From Tectiglobus diatomicola (GTDB taxonomy: Bacteria > Pseudomonadota > Alphaproteobacteria > Rhizobiales > Hyphomicrobiaceae): a stretch of DNA of 64,000 bases. Below the pieces are notes generated by a model. That model made no database searches. It saw nothing but the letters and a program-made list of their open reading frames with translations, and had not been told where the DNA came from. Where the stretch lies: assembly GCA_039583345.1 (NCBI GenBank), contig JAZDSJ010000012.1, positions 101,647 to 165,646 on the forward strand, in the 5' to 3' direction. Positions 1 through 9,584 of the stretch are shown in pieces. Position 1 is the first letter of the stretch, and the number at the start of each line of letters is the position of its first letter. Made by a program: the position numbers and the translations under genes.

Positions 1-705
1 ACTGTGCCCTCGGTCGACTGTGCCAAAGAATAAAAAGCCAGCTAAAAACCCACCCAAGTGCGCTTCCCAGGCGATCCCGCCATCGCCGAACATTCTTGGC
101 CCTAGTACTGCTAATAAGAAATTCATTGCAATCCAGATACCTGTCGCCATCATAGTTTTGCGGTGCTGAAGTGCATTAATAAGTGACAGCCGTAAAATCG
201 AACGAGGGTTATACTGCAGATTTTTTATACTATTATTCTCTAGCTCTAAAAAAATAAAACGAAAGCTGGCTCCCATAAGGCCAGAGACAGCTCCTGACAT
301 ACCAATAACAATTGATTTAACAAAGCCGTTGATTGCCAAATAAGTCAGCCCGCCGCAAATGGTACAGATAATAAATAATAAAAAAAAACCTAGACGACTT
401 GTCCTGCGTGCTATCAAAGATCCAAAGGCAAGTAACCAAGCGTTATTAGAAAATAAATGAATCCAGTCACTATGCAATAAAGCATGCGTAATCAACGATG
501 TCATCCCTACGAAAAATCCTCCAGAAACATCACCAGAGTTTGGTCCAATTCGATAAGGATAGAGCGCCAAATAGTTTATTAATTCATGATCTAAAAAAGA
601 ACCGCCCAAAACACGTATCAAGTGTATTATGGACACTATAGCGATTACTGCGACGACAACACCGGGTGCACTAACTATTGGCTCTTTTTTGTAGATACCA
701 TTCAT
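1..705 (-). CDS. Rhomboid family intramembrane serine protease (C-terminus cut by window edge)
   Basis: Partial gene reading off the left edge: 235 codons from ATG at 705, with no stop before base 1. Rhomboids cut membrane proteins inside the bilayer with a Ser-His dyad. The serine motif GMSGAVSG is encoded near 290-310, and the second catalytic motif AHLGGFLAG lies near the window edge (about 35-65). An upstream segment resembling the rhomboid H-x-x-W-x-H-L-x-x-N motif (HSDWIHLFSNN) lies near 435-475. Several hydrophobic segments are visible, starting at about residue 16. AGGTTAAGG precedes the start. It is the only gene at this end, followed upstream by a long gap. Family call is firm; the substrate is unknown and the C-terminus is not visible. 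Confidence 0.88.
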   Translation of the reverse strand, partial: MNGIYKKEPIVSAPGVVVAVIAIVSIIHLIRVLGGSFLDHELINYLALYPYRIGPNSGDVSGGFFVGMTSLITHALLHSDWIHLFSNNAWLLAFGSLIARRTSRLGFFLLFIICTICGGLTYLAINGFVKSIVIGMSGAVSGLMGASFRFIFLELENNSIKNLQYNPRSILRLSLINALQHRKTMMATGIWIAMNFLLAVLGPRMFGDGGIAWEAHLGGFLAGFLFFGTVDRGHS

Positions 706-1644
706 GAGAGACCTTAACCTTTATTTAAAAAATATTCTAATTAATTTTTGTTAAGGTTGAAAATACTATGCTTTAAGTTTCCTCACACAGTTTTCCAAAA
801 CTAAGAGTGCGCTACTTAATATAACACCTTGAAACATAGTGATTTGTATAATTATAATGCAATGTGCCATATAGCTCTTAGTTAATATACCAAAGTTATA
901 TGTAAAAATATACGTTTTTGACAAATTATGTTCCGGATGCTATTTTATAATGTTAAAGTAAACTTCACTTGAATTGCAAGCTTACTTTCACAAAAGCCTA
1001 TATTAGACTACGTGAAACTCACCGATTACAGAATTTGAGTTGACACGACTAATATCTGTTCGAAAACTATTTAGCTATGTCAGCCTCATTAAAAAGTCCT
1101 CATATGAATGAGGTCAGCTATGATTAAACAAGCTCTAAATTTATAGGAATTGATATAAAGGCTTTTACAATACAGTTAAAGTCGAACAACTCTTGTGTTC
1201 ACTCTTTAAAATTGATGATTAGTGAAAATAGTATTGGATTTTAATTTGTCCCAAACTTTTCTAGTAAACTTTTGTAATTACCTGAAGCAGTAAAGTTTCC
1301 ATTTTAGAAATTAAACACTCACTAAAATTATATATTCTGAAACCTTTAACCAAATCCAATACTAATATCTAAAGATGGTACTGCACACATCTATGATAGG
1401 CTTTGACATTTTAGGTCTGCATTCTAAAATATATCCTAGTTTTTGTAATCTCATCATTCCCATGTTTTATGGAAAAAAGTCATAATAGCCTAACTTTTTG
1501 TCTTACGCATTAGGACAGAAATCTGGGTATAAAAGTAATACTAGGTAATTTATGAAAATCTAAATAATAAAAACCACACGATAGTAAGATGGGTAAAGAC
1601 CACAGAGAATTGAGCTACTAATGTGGAAGGAGAACGCATTGATT
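706..1644. other. Long AT-rich intergenic region, no gene recognised
   Basis: About 940 bases between the rhomboid gene and tRNA-Gly. I see no reading frame with family resemblance on either strand. A small hairpin (CCTCAT, loop ATGA, ATGAGG) sits at 1098-1113 but has no T-run after it. Probably decayed sequence. Confidence 0.5.
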
Positions 1645-1718
1645 TGGAGCGGGTGATGGGAATCGAACCCACGTCTTCAGCTTGGAAGGCTGTGGCTCTA
1701 CCATTGAGCTACACCCGC
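1645..1718 (-). tRNA. tRNA-Gly (anticodon TCC)
   Basis: On the minus strand a 74-nt cloverleaf reads from GCGGGTG (acceptor, 1718 downwards) to its complement CACCCGC. The D arm is GCTC-AATGGTA-GAGC, the anticodon loop is CTTCCAA with anticodon TCC, and the T arm contains GGTTCGATTCC. The CCA end is encoded (TCCA at 1648-1645), so no CCA addition would be needed. Reads glycine GGA/GGG codons. It is the only tRNA I find in the window. Confidence 0.96.
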
Positions 1719-1944
1719 AGTGGAGGTTTAAATATTCCATTCTAAATAACACGTTTTTAATTAGATAGCTACTAATAATGTGTTTGGAAATCTTACAAAA
1801 CTTAATAAAGGTATGTATTACTTGTTGGATCTAGTCAGATCATATGACTAAGTATTCGTTATAATATGACAATATCGTAATGTTATATATATAACCAATG
1901 TCAGGTTCACGTGCTCTATTGTTACTGAAATATCATTGTGATAC

Positions 1945-2862
1945 TTAGAGAGGGCGTCGGCCAAAGTCTGGCACGTTGGTATCCTGACCAGCATCAACTA
2001 TAGCTTGGCGAATGTTGCGGGAATTATTAAAAATTTGTAGCATCCTATCACCGTCTCCATAGCGAATCGCACGTTGAAGATCCGTCAAGTCCTCAGTAAA
2101 GCGGCCTAGCATCTCTAAAACAGCTTCCTTGTTATTAAGAAAAATATCACGCCACATTGTTGGATCTGAGGCAGCAATACGTGTAAAATCTCTAAAGCCA
2201 CCAGCAGAATACTTAATGACCTCAGCATTACTGATCCGCTCGAGGTGATCAGCTGTTTTGACAATGTTATAAGCAATAAGATGTGGAAGATGTGATGTTA
2301 TTGCGAGTACTAAATCATGGTGCTCTGCTGACATAATCTGAACATTTGAACCGAAGCTTTGCCAAAAAGATACTAGCTTAGAAACAGCGGATGGCTCTGT
2401 ACCATCAGGTGGTGTCAGGATGCACCATTTGCTATCAAACAAAGTAGCGAAACCCGACTCTGGGCCGGATTGTTCTGTTCCAGCAATTGGGTGTGCTGGA
2501 ACAAAATGAACACCACGAGGCAAATACGGGCTTACATCTATTATAACTGACGACTTTACTGATCCAACATCGCTAATGATAGATCCGACTTTAAGCACAC
2601 TTCCTATAGACTTAGCAATACTTTTATAACTACCAACCGGTATACATAAAATAATGAGATCGGCATCCTCAACCGCTTCTGCAGGGTGTTCGTAAATTAC
2701 ATCGACTAATCCTAAACGCATCGCAGTATTACGCGCTTCCGGACTGTGATCCGCGCCTGAAATTATACTAACACAATTACCTTTCCTAGCAGCATGACTA
2801 ATGGAAGAACCAAGAAGTCCAAGACCGATAAGTGCTAGTTTTTTGAATTTAAGAATGCTCAT
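1945..2862 (-). CDS. tyrA: Prephenate/arogenate (cyclohexadienyl) dehydrogenase
   Basis: 305 residues; the NAD(P)-dependent step that decarboxylates prephenate (or arogenate) for tyrosine synthesis. A Rossmann nucleotide-binding motif, IGLGLLGSS, lies at residues 12-20. The prephenate dehydrogenase signature region follows (HPIAGTEQSGPE around 124-135), then the conserved HD and SHLPH stretch in the helical dimerisation domain and GGFRDFTRIA-DP-MW towards the C-terminus. Length is typical of the stand-alone alphaproteobacterial enzyme without chorismate mutase or ACT domains. It starts 11 bases after the hisC stop, so the two are very likely co-transcribed; this hisC-tyrA pairing is common in alphaproteobacteria. 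Whether prephenate or arogenate is preferred cannot be told from the sequence. Confidence 0.94.
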   Translation of the reverse strand: MSILKFKKLALIGLGLLGSSISHAARKGNCVSIISGADHSPEARNTAMRLGLVDVIYEHPAEAVEDADLIILCIPVGSYKSIAKSIGSVLKVGSIISDVGSVKSSVIIDVSPYLPRGVHFVPAHPIAGTEQSGPESGFATLFDSKWCILTPPDGTEPSAVSKLVSFWQSFGSNVQIMSAEHHDLVLAITSHLPHLIAYNIVKTADHLERISNAEVIKYSAGGFRDFTRIAASDPTMWRDIFLNNKEAVLEMLGRFTEDLTDLQRAIRYGDGDRMLQIFNNSRNIRQAIVDAGQDTNVPDFGRRPL

Positions 2863-2873
2863 AGTAATTGTAG

Positions 2874-3980
2874 TTAACCATTAATAGATATGAATCTTGA
2901 TAACGTATCAATTAGAATTCTGTTTTCTCGTTCCTTGCCGATTGTTACCCTCAAACTGTTGTTTAAACCATAATCTACAGTTCTTCGGCAAATTATTCCG
3001 CTATTTTGTAGAAACTTGTTTGCCTTGAAAGCATCATGGCAACCCTCTGGAAAATTAATAAGGATAAAATTTCCAACGCTATCTGTCACTTCAAGACCAA
3101 GCTTACGAACTTCCTTAGTCAACCATACTAGCCAAATATCATTATGATATCTTGCGCGCTCCATATGAGCGAAATCCATAATGGCAGCAGCTCCAGCAGA
3201 AATTGCCGGGGAATTCACATTGAACGGCCCGCGAACTCTATTTAACACATTTGCGACTTCAGCTGAACAATAAGCCCAACCCAGACGCAACGCTGCCAGG
3301 CCGTGAATTTTTGAAAATGTTCGGGTCATAATTGTATTATATGTTGTTTCTACAAGCTCAATTACAGCTTTATAATTATCCTGGCATACGTACTCAGCAT
3401 AAGCACCATCTATGACAAGCAAAATATTGTCAGACAACGATCGGCGTAATCTTCTCACGTCCTCAATCGATACGAACGTACCAGTTGGATTATTGGGATT
3501 AGCTAGAAAGACAATTTTGGTGTTTTTTGTCACATTAGATAATATATTATCAATATCCGCCACAAAATTATTTTCTCTAGAAGCTACCGGTTTTGCACCA
3601 GATGCTAATATCACAACTTTATATATTAAAAATCCATACTCTGTGTGAATAGCCTCATCATTAGCACTCAGATATGATTGGGCAATAAGGCTAAGAAGCT
3701 CATCAGAACCGGAACCGCATACTATCTGTGCGGGATTGATGTCATAAACCTCTGCTATTGCGTTTTTAAGAATTTTGGCAGAACCATCAGGGTATCTCTC
3801 AAGATTATCTGAAGATGCTAAATATGCAGCCCTTGCCTTAGGGCTTGGACCGAGTGGAGTTTCATTAGCAGATAGTACTATTGGCTTCTCATAATTTTTT
3901 AGCTTATGACCGCCAGGGACATAAGTTTCTATATCTAGGACACCCTGCCTTGGACTAAGACCCAATGAGTTAAGAATCAT
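2874..3980 (-). CDS. hisC: Histidinol-phosphate / aromatic aminotransferase
   Basis: 368 residues, fold-type I PLP aminotransferase. It converts imidazole-acetol phosphate to histidinol phosphate; copies next to tyrA often also transaminate aromatic keto acids. Visible marks: SANETPLGPSPKA near residue 38-49, the ERYPDG substrate loop at 61-66, FLANPNNPTGT at 158-168, the cofactor Asp in DGAYAEY at 191-197, and the Schiff-base lysine in TFSKIHGLA (Lys224), followed by LRLGW. The start ATG gives the normal family length. First gene of a two-gene unit with tyrA. The gene name follows family similarity; a role mainly in tyrosine/phenylalanine synthesis is possible from context. Confidence 0.93.
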   Translation of the reverse strand: MILNSLGLSPRQGVLDIETYVPGGHKLKNYEKPIVLSANETPLGPSPKARAAYLASSDNLERYPDGSAKILKNAIAEVYDINPAQIVCGSGSDELLSLIAQSYLSANDEAIHTEYGFLIYKVVILASGAKPVASRENNFVADIDNILSNVTKNTKIVFLANPNNPTGTFVSIEDVRRLRRSLSDNILLVIDGAYAEYVCQDNYKAVIELVETTYNTIMTRTFSKIHGLAALRLGWAYCSAEVANVLNRVRGPFNVNSPAISAGAAAIMDFAHMERARYHNDIWLVWLTKEVRKLGLEVTDSVGNFILINFPEGCHDAFKANKFLQNSGIICRRTVDYGLNNSLRVTIGKERENRILIDTLSRFISING

Positions 3981-4821
3981 TACATTATTGCTTTTATGGT
4001 TGGAGTATTTATGTTGCCATAGAACTTACCTAAAGTTCGTCAAGAATAGTGCCCAATTTGTCCTAAGTAGCTTCCTAAAAAATTCGAATGCCTAAGTACT
4101 TAATCACGACAGTAACTTCTCAGAAAATCAAAGAAGAATATGCCCTAATTGTATAATTCTTCTAAATCTTAAATCTTGTAATTTTATCTTTTTCTTATTA
4201 CACGAATTACCCTATTCTTCAGTGACTTATTAGAATAATTTACTACCATACATAGTACGAAAAACCATATTATATAACGTAAGTGCATACATTATAGTGT
4301 CTTATAGTAAAAAGTAGAATTAGCACAGAAATTTCGAGTTCTAAGGAGATGAATTGACTAAGCTAGACTTAAAACAAAATCTAAATGGTCGTAACTTAAT
4401 GGTTTTCAAGGAAGTCGCATTTCAACAAATTATAAAGACAAACGGTCTAAAAGGCTGTTTGATACTAAATTAAAAGAACCTGATATTTCAATCCTTAGTG
4501 TTGTTTAGCTACGCCGCCTACTACATATACTACGCACTACAGCTATGATTTATATGTATGGCAATTAACTCTACTCTTCACCAAACTTACCTGCCAGGAA
4601 ATACATCCCAGCAGGTTGCTTCTTTTAGTATCATATCCTACTAGAGGCTAAACATTGTGAACCATTGAAAAATACCTTAACCCAGCATGTTAGAACACTA
4701 AATCCTGCTTTTTTAAGTATTTTTTTAATTTCATGATGCAGTAGTTTGCACTAAAATCACTTTCAGAAGACTTAATAAAGGTTTATTTTTTTAAATATTG
4801 CCATCAGTAAAGTCCTTACAC
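3981..4821. other. Intergenic region upstream of hisC and downstream of pnp
   Basis: About 840 bases without a recognised gene. Two details: a short open frame (4354-4473, plus strand) starts with TTG five bases after a perfect AAGGAG; and a 6-bp GC-rich stem (ACCTGC/GCAGGT at 4589-4594 and 4611-4616) is followed on the plus strand by TTGCTTCTTTT and could be a weak terminator of a lost gene. Confidence 0.45.
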
Positions 4822-7002
4822 TCATTGACGACGGCGCGGCCCATTACGATGTTCGCGGTTTTTATTTCCTTGGTCGTTTTCTGCGTTATCGTCACGAAGA
4901 ATTTCTTTTCCTGTTTTCTGATCAACAACTTTCATAGATAAACGTACCTTGCCACGATCTTCTACAGCCAAGAGCTTAACATAGACTTCTTGACCTTCGC
5001 TAACAACTTCACCAGGATGATTTGGACGGCCTTCATTTGTAAGCTGCGAAACATGAACCAACCCATCTTTAGGCCCAAAAAAATTAACGAACGCGCCAAA
5101 ATCCATCAATTTAACAACTTTACCCTTGTAGATTGCCCCAACTTCAGGCTCTGTTGTGATTTCATTTATACGAATTAATGCAGCTTCAATAATCTTACGG
5201 CTAGTTCCTGCAATTTTAACAGTACCATCATCCTCAATGTCAATTTTCGCACCGCTGTCTTCGACTATAGATCGAATAACGGAACCACCCGATCCTATTA
5301 CCTCGCGAATCTTATCAGTTGGGATGGTTATAGTCTCAATACGCGGCGCATGGTCGCCAACATCATCACGTGCACTTTCTAAAGCTTTAGCCATCTCATT
5401 TAAGATGTGTAATCGACCCTCTTTGGCCTGTTCCAAAGCGACCTTCATAATATCACTTGTAATACCAGTGATTTTAATATCCATTTGTAAAGAAGTTATA
5501 CCCTTGATGGTTCCTGTCACCTTGAAGTCCATGTCACCAAGATGGTCTTCATCCCCAAGAATATCTGAAAGAACAACAAATTTATCCCCTTCCTTGATAA
5601 GCCCCATAGCAATTCCAGCAACAGGACGCTTTAAAGGTATACCTGCATCCATCATAGCTAAAGACGCACCGCACACACTAGCCATAGAAGACGAACCGTT
5701 AGATTCTGTAATTTCTGATACAACGCGCACTGTATAAGGAAATTCACAAGCATCTGGAAACAAAGGGTTAATTGCGCGCCAAGCAAGCTTGCCATGACCA
5801 ATCTCTCGTCGACCAGGTGAACCTATTCGGCCAGTCTCTCCGACAGAGAATGGTGGGAAGTTGTAATGTAGCATGAAGCGCTCTTTATATGTGCCACCTA
5901 AGCTATCAACAAACTGTTCATCATCGCCAGTTCCAAGCGTAGCAACAACAAGTGCTTGAGTTTCCCCGCGAGTAAATAATGCAGAACCATGCGTGCGTGG
6001 TAAAACATTTACTTCAGAAAGAATTGGTCGAACCGTTGTCAAACCACGACCGTCAATACGTGTATGATTTTTTAAGATATCATTTCGGACAATATCTGAT
6101 TTCAGCTCCTTAAACACATCGCCAAGAAGAACAGCCTGTGATCCATCATCCTCGTCCAAAATGAGTTCATTAAAAACCTTGGTCTTCGCAGCGTCAATTT
6201 TATCTTGACGCACCTGTTTACCTGGTGTCGCGAAAGCATCACGCAACTCAACTTCGACAAGACTTCTGACTTTATATTCATATTTGCTCTTATCTGGAAA
6301 CTCTATATTCCAAGGCTCTTTTGCTGTTGTTTCCGCTAATTTAATTATACAGTCTATGACAGGCTGAAAGTGTTTGTAGCCAAACATAACTGCATCTAGC
6401 ATTTCCGATTCAGGAAGCTCATTAGCCTCGGATTCCACCATCATTACGGCGTCCTGGGTACCAGCCACAACAAGATCTAAATCGGTTGTAGACATCTCAT
6501 CTATCAACGGATTAAGGACGAATTCACCATCAAGTTTACCAACTCTAGCTGCGCCGATAGGACCTAAAAAAGGCAACCCAGATAATGTCAGAGCAGCACT
6601 AGCTGCAACCAACGCAAGTATATCAGGATCATTTTCATTGTCGTATGACAAAACACTAATTATTACTTGTGTTTCATTTTTGAAACCTTCCACAAACAAT
6701 GGCCTGAGAGGGCGGTCGATCAAACGAGAGATTAAGGTTTCTTTTTCAGTAGGGCGCCCCTCGCGCTTAAAAAAGCCGCCGGGAATCTTACCCGCTGCGT
6801 AGCTTTTTTCTTGGTAATTAACAGTAAGCGGAAAGAAATCTATATCAGGGCGTGCGTTTTTAGCAGCTACAACTGTTGCAAGCACGCTTGTTTCACCATA
6901 TTGGGCTAGAACAGCCGCGTCGGCTTGGCGGGCCAAACGACCAGTCTCAAGTTTGAGTTTACGACCGCCCCATTCAATTTCCACGCGATGAATGTCAAAC
7001 AT
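4822..7002 (-). CDS. pnp: Polynucleotide phosphorylase
   Basis: 726 residues. A 3'-5' phosphorolytic exoribonuclease that forms a trimer and takes part in mRNA decay. Two RNase PH-type domains fill about residues 1-540; the second carries the catalytic DILGDEDHLGDMDFK segment (480-494). A KH RNA-binding domain follows with its GSGG loop at 570-573, then an S1 domain at about 622-691. The C-terminus is short and basic (ending NGPRRRQ). Full length for the family, with no lesions. It lies downstream of rpsO with a strong hairpin in the 264-base gap, the arrangement by which PNPase controls its own mRNA in E. coli. Confidence 0.98.
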   Translation of the reverse strand: MFDIHRVEIEWGGRKLKLETGRLARQADAAVLAQYGETSVLATVVAAKNARPDIDFFPLTVNYQEKSYAAGKIPGGFFKREGRPTEKETLISRLIDRPLRPLFVEGFKNETQVIISVLSYDNENDPDILALVAASAALTLSGLPFLGPIGAARVGKLDGEFVLNPLIDEMSTTDLDLVVAGTQDAVMMVESEANELPESEMLDAVMFGYKHFQPVIDCIIKLAETTAKEPWNIEFPDKSKYEYKVRSLVEVELRDAFATPGKQVRQDKIDAAKTKVFNELILDEDDGSQAVLLGDVFKELKSDIVRNDILKNHTRIDGRGLTTVRPILSEVNVLPRTHGSALFTRGETQALVVATLGTGDDEQFVDSLGGTYKERFMLHYNFPPFSVGETGRIGSPGRREIGHGKLAWRAINPLFPDACEFPYTVRVVSEITESNGSSSMASVCGASLAMMDAGIPLKRPVAGIAMGLIKEGDKFVVLSDILGDEDHLGDMDFKVTGTIKGITSLQMDIKITGITSDIMKVALEQAKEGRLHILNEMAKALESARDDVGDHAPRIETITIPTDKIREVIGSGGSVIRSIVEDSGAKIDIEDDGTVKIAGTSRKIIEAALIRINEITTEPEVGAIYKGKVVKLMDFGAFVNFFGPKDGLVHVSQLTNEGRPNHPGEVVSEGQEVYVKLLAVEDRGKVRLSMKVVDQKTGKEILRDDNAENDQGNKNREHRNGPRRRQ

Positions 7003-7172
7003 AATGTACTTTCGCTTCTATTTCTATTTTAGCTGTCACCTGCGAGCTAAACAACATGCTCGAAATGTTTGCCATGTATACTTTCGTGTAATAAAATTTA
7101 TTCACGTGTCTAGTGCATATACTCAGTTTCAAAAGGCAGGCCTGCTTGTTTCGTAATCCATCTCATATATGG

Positions 7173-7211
7173 ACGCACAACGTATGCTTTAGGAAAAGCC
7201 ACGTTGTGCGT
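7173..7211 (-). promoter_or_regulatory. Long hairpin in the rpsO-pnp intergenic region (candidate RNase III site / pnp leader)
   Basis: An 11-bp perfect stem (7173-7183 with 7201-7211; arm ACGCACAACGT) continues after a small internal loop into a further 5-bp stem (GCTTT 7186-7190 with AAAGC 7195-7199) closed by a four-base loop. There is no T-run, so it is not a normal terminator. In E. coli an RNase III-cleaved hairpin at this position starts PNPase autoregulation; the same role here is inferred. Confidence 0.6.
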
Positions 7212-7266
7212 TTCTCAGAAACCATCGCGACTATCATCCTCATATAAGATTGAAGACGACTAGATA

Positions 7267-7536
7267 TCAGCGACGAATTCCCAATCTCTGAATAATGCCT
7301 TTGTATCGGGAGTTGCTTTTTGATTTCACGTAATCCAATAATTGTCTACGTAGACTAACCATCTTTAACAATCCACGTCTTGAATGATTGTCTTTCTTAT
7401 GGAATTTAAAATGATCAGTCAAATTATTGATGCGCTCCGTCAATATGGCAATTTGAACCTCAGGCGAACCTGTATCTCCATCTTTAATTGCATTGGTTTT
7501 AATTATTTCAGCTTTACGCTCAGCTGTTATCGACAT
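7267..7536 (-). CDS. rpsO: 30S ribosomal protein S15
   Basis: 89 residues from ATG at 7536, exactly the usual S15 length. It begins MSITAERK and contains the conserved GDTGSPEVQIA, the helical 16S rRNA-binding region HFKFHKKDNHSRRGLL and the ending YKGIIQRLGIRR. The frame is open upstream for a further 24 codons to an ATG at 7608, but the downstream ATG has a good ribosome binding site (GGGAAGGA about 8 bases upstream) and matches the family N-terminus. S15 binds 16S rRNA early in small-subunit assembly. First gene of the rpsO-pnp unit; no truB is visible upstream, where it often lies. Confidence 0.97.
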   Translation of the reverse strand: MSITAERKAEIIKTNAIKDGDTGSPEVQIAILTERINNLTDHFKFHKKDNHSRRGLLKMVSLRRQLLDYVKSKSNSRYKGIIQRLGIRR

Positions 7537-7909
7537 CTCAAAATCCTTCCCAGAAAGTTGCTGTAGTTTCTGTTCGCAAATATATTTAGCCGGGATGTCG
7601 TCCAGCATAACGACACTATGAGACCTGATGCAAATAATGACTTAAGGTCCAATCAAGAAAAAAATAATAGATCTTACCTTAGATACTTATTCGCGAACTA
7701 AACTATATGATACTGCACAAATGATAATTAAATATTACATACATGAAGTTGCTGTAAAAGCGAATTATTTTTCATCATTAAAAGTAGTTATATTAGAGTA
7801 ATTATTTAATAATAACCAAGATCAAGGCTAACAAAATCAATATTTAATAACCTTTATGAATCTGAATTCTAAATCTGTAGTAAGCATGTAATCTTAAATA
7901 AATTTTTAT
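7537..7909. other. Intergenic region between divergent rpsO and rnpB
   Basis: About 370 bases between two outward-facing units, so it should hold the promoters of both rpsO-pnp (leftward) and rnpB (rightward). Apart from the 24-codon in-frame upstream extension of rpsO and the rnpB -35 element at its right end, I see nothing distinct. Confidence 0.5.
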
Positions 7910-7939
7910 TTGACACCTAAAACGTGTTGTTACTATTGT
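7910..7939 (+). promoter_or_regulatory. Candidate sigma-70 type promoter for rnpB
   Basis: A perfect TTGACA (7910-7915) is followed after 18 bases by TATTGT (7934-7939), and the predicted 5' end of RNase P RNA (7944) lies 5 bases further on. The -35 match and the position are good; the -10 is weaker. Confidence 0.55.
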
Positions 7940-7943
7940 ATAT

Positions 7944-8357
7944 AGCCAGTTGGCTGGACGGCCGCATGTAGATATTATCCTTTGGATATGTTCTATTAGA
8001 GGAAAGTCCGGGCTCCACGGGAACACGGTGACGGCTAACGGCCGCCGGGGGTGACCCTAGGGAAAGTGCCACAGAAAGTAGTCCGCCGAAGCGGACAAGG
8101 TAGTCCGCGGCAGTAAGGTTGAAAGGGTGTGGTAAGAGCACACCGCGCATGCCGGCAACGGATGTGGCAGGGTAAACCCCACCGGGAGCAAAACCGAATA
8201 GGGGTGTTAATGAGCTAAGAATTTTGACTCATAGCTGGTTTCCGAGCTTTCACCCGGGTTGGTTGCTTGAGGTGCTTGGCAACAGGCATCCTAGATGAAT
8301 GGTCGTCGCAGGAAAATTAAATTTCTTGACAGAACCCGGCTTACAGGCCGACTGGCT
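7944..8357 (+). ncRNA. rnpB: RNase P RNA (bacterial type A)
   Basis: About 414 nt; the catalytic RNA that matures tRNA 5' ends. The ends pair as helix P1: AGCCAGTTGGCT at 7944-7955 with GGCCGACTGGCT at 8346-8357. The universal core is present: GAGGAAAGTCCGGGCTCC near 7999-8017, the ACAGAAA region near 8071, and the terminal ACAGAACCCGGCTTACAG before P1. The P3 region between the 5' GGCCGC and GAGGAAAGT is unusually AT-rich. P1 runs into CTTTTTG, which may serve as the terminator. The open frames crossing this RNA are not genes. Confidence 0.97.
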
Positions 8358-9584
8358 CTTTTTGCTATAGTTAATGTTAGTTTTATGAAAATTAGCGTTG
8401 TGAAATTTACACTATTAACTCAGCTATCGATATTAAGTCGCTACTATGGTTGTGCCGCTATTAAAGAATTAATTGTTGATCTTAGAGAGTATTATGCTGC
8501 TTAAAATGGAGATACAAAAATTTATGAGTTTTCAAGTAACTCCCTTCGCTTTATTATTACTATATTGTCACTTGCCTTCTAAAACATACACAAAGGATCT
8601 AAATTTGAGATTCTAGTTTTACAATTTAAGTGAGATTATAATCGAAAATAAGTTGTGACTAAATTTAGTAAATATCGTTAATGTAACTTAGTACCGTAAA
8701 ATGAACAAATATTTACCCTCGCAATCAGCCTCTCATACTGAAATAAGTACTCGCATATAATTTGTGAGTTCAATGCGTCTAAAAATTTTTATTTTCTATA
8801 TGAAAAATCATATTACTCATAAAGAGTGATCAATGGAAGAAATATGAATATACAAAATTGATTTCAAACAATTTTACAGTTTATAACGTGAGCCATAAAG
8901 TCTGTTAATTAAACAAAAAAGCCTATGGGCAAAATAAATTTTAAGTAATTTTTTTAGTTTTATATACCTTTAAGAATAAGCACAACGTTCTAAGCTTACA
9001 TTAAAATTGTTTTATTTTATTAAAAAAATCTCAAAGTACACATCTCATGAAAGTCATTTGCGTTAATACTCCTTTCATGTTTAACTTCAACAAGTAAGCC
9101 TTAAGAACGGCGAAATTCGAGCCATTAAAATATTAAGTATATTTATTAAAAGTAATCAACGTAAATAATTGTCGTAGAAATAATATTAAAAGTGATTTTC
9201 GTAAAGAAAAAAGTGCTTTTTTAGCTTAAGTTAGTCTTCAGGCTCACTAAAAAACTAAGTTCAACTTGTCCTTGCTTGATCATTCCAATGCCATTCTTGA
9301 GATCTTCTTCGTAACCACTACATCATAAAGCTGATAGCGATAGTTAATTATTCTCGTAGTTTTGATTGAAACTTAAATTAGCTTAATAACGGCTGAAGAG
9401 TGAATATTTTCGTAATGATCTGCGCTAGCATTAACTAAGAGAAATAATACTTACGTTCACAGAAATAAACGTGGCTTATAATACGTTAGATAAAGATGAT
9501 GCCAAATTCTGGTATTCGTTTATCTTACCTTTGATTTAAGTGCAAAAAGTCGCTTAGAACTATAGATATGTAAAAGGAGAGACT
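8358..9584. other. 1.2-kb AT-rich intergenic region
   Basis: Between rnpB and dusA. T-rich sequence directly after rnpB fits transcript termination. No reading frame resembles a known family on either strand; stops are frequent. Likely decayed or non-coding. Confidence 0.5.

Noticed and set aside
5156..5737. 193-codon plus-strand open frame
   Set aside because: It lies wholly antisense to pnp, whose protein is complete and conserved; the antisense product resembles nothing.
7537..7608. 24-codon N-terminal extension of S15
   Set aside because: The downstream ATG has the better ribosome binding site and gives the exact 89-residue family length.
8295..8504. 69-codon frame crossing the rnpB 3' end
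   Set aside because: It overlaps the conserved 3' part of RNase P RNA and has no family resemblance.
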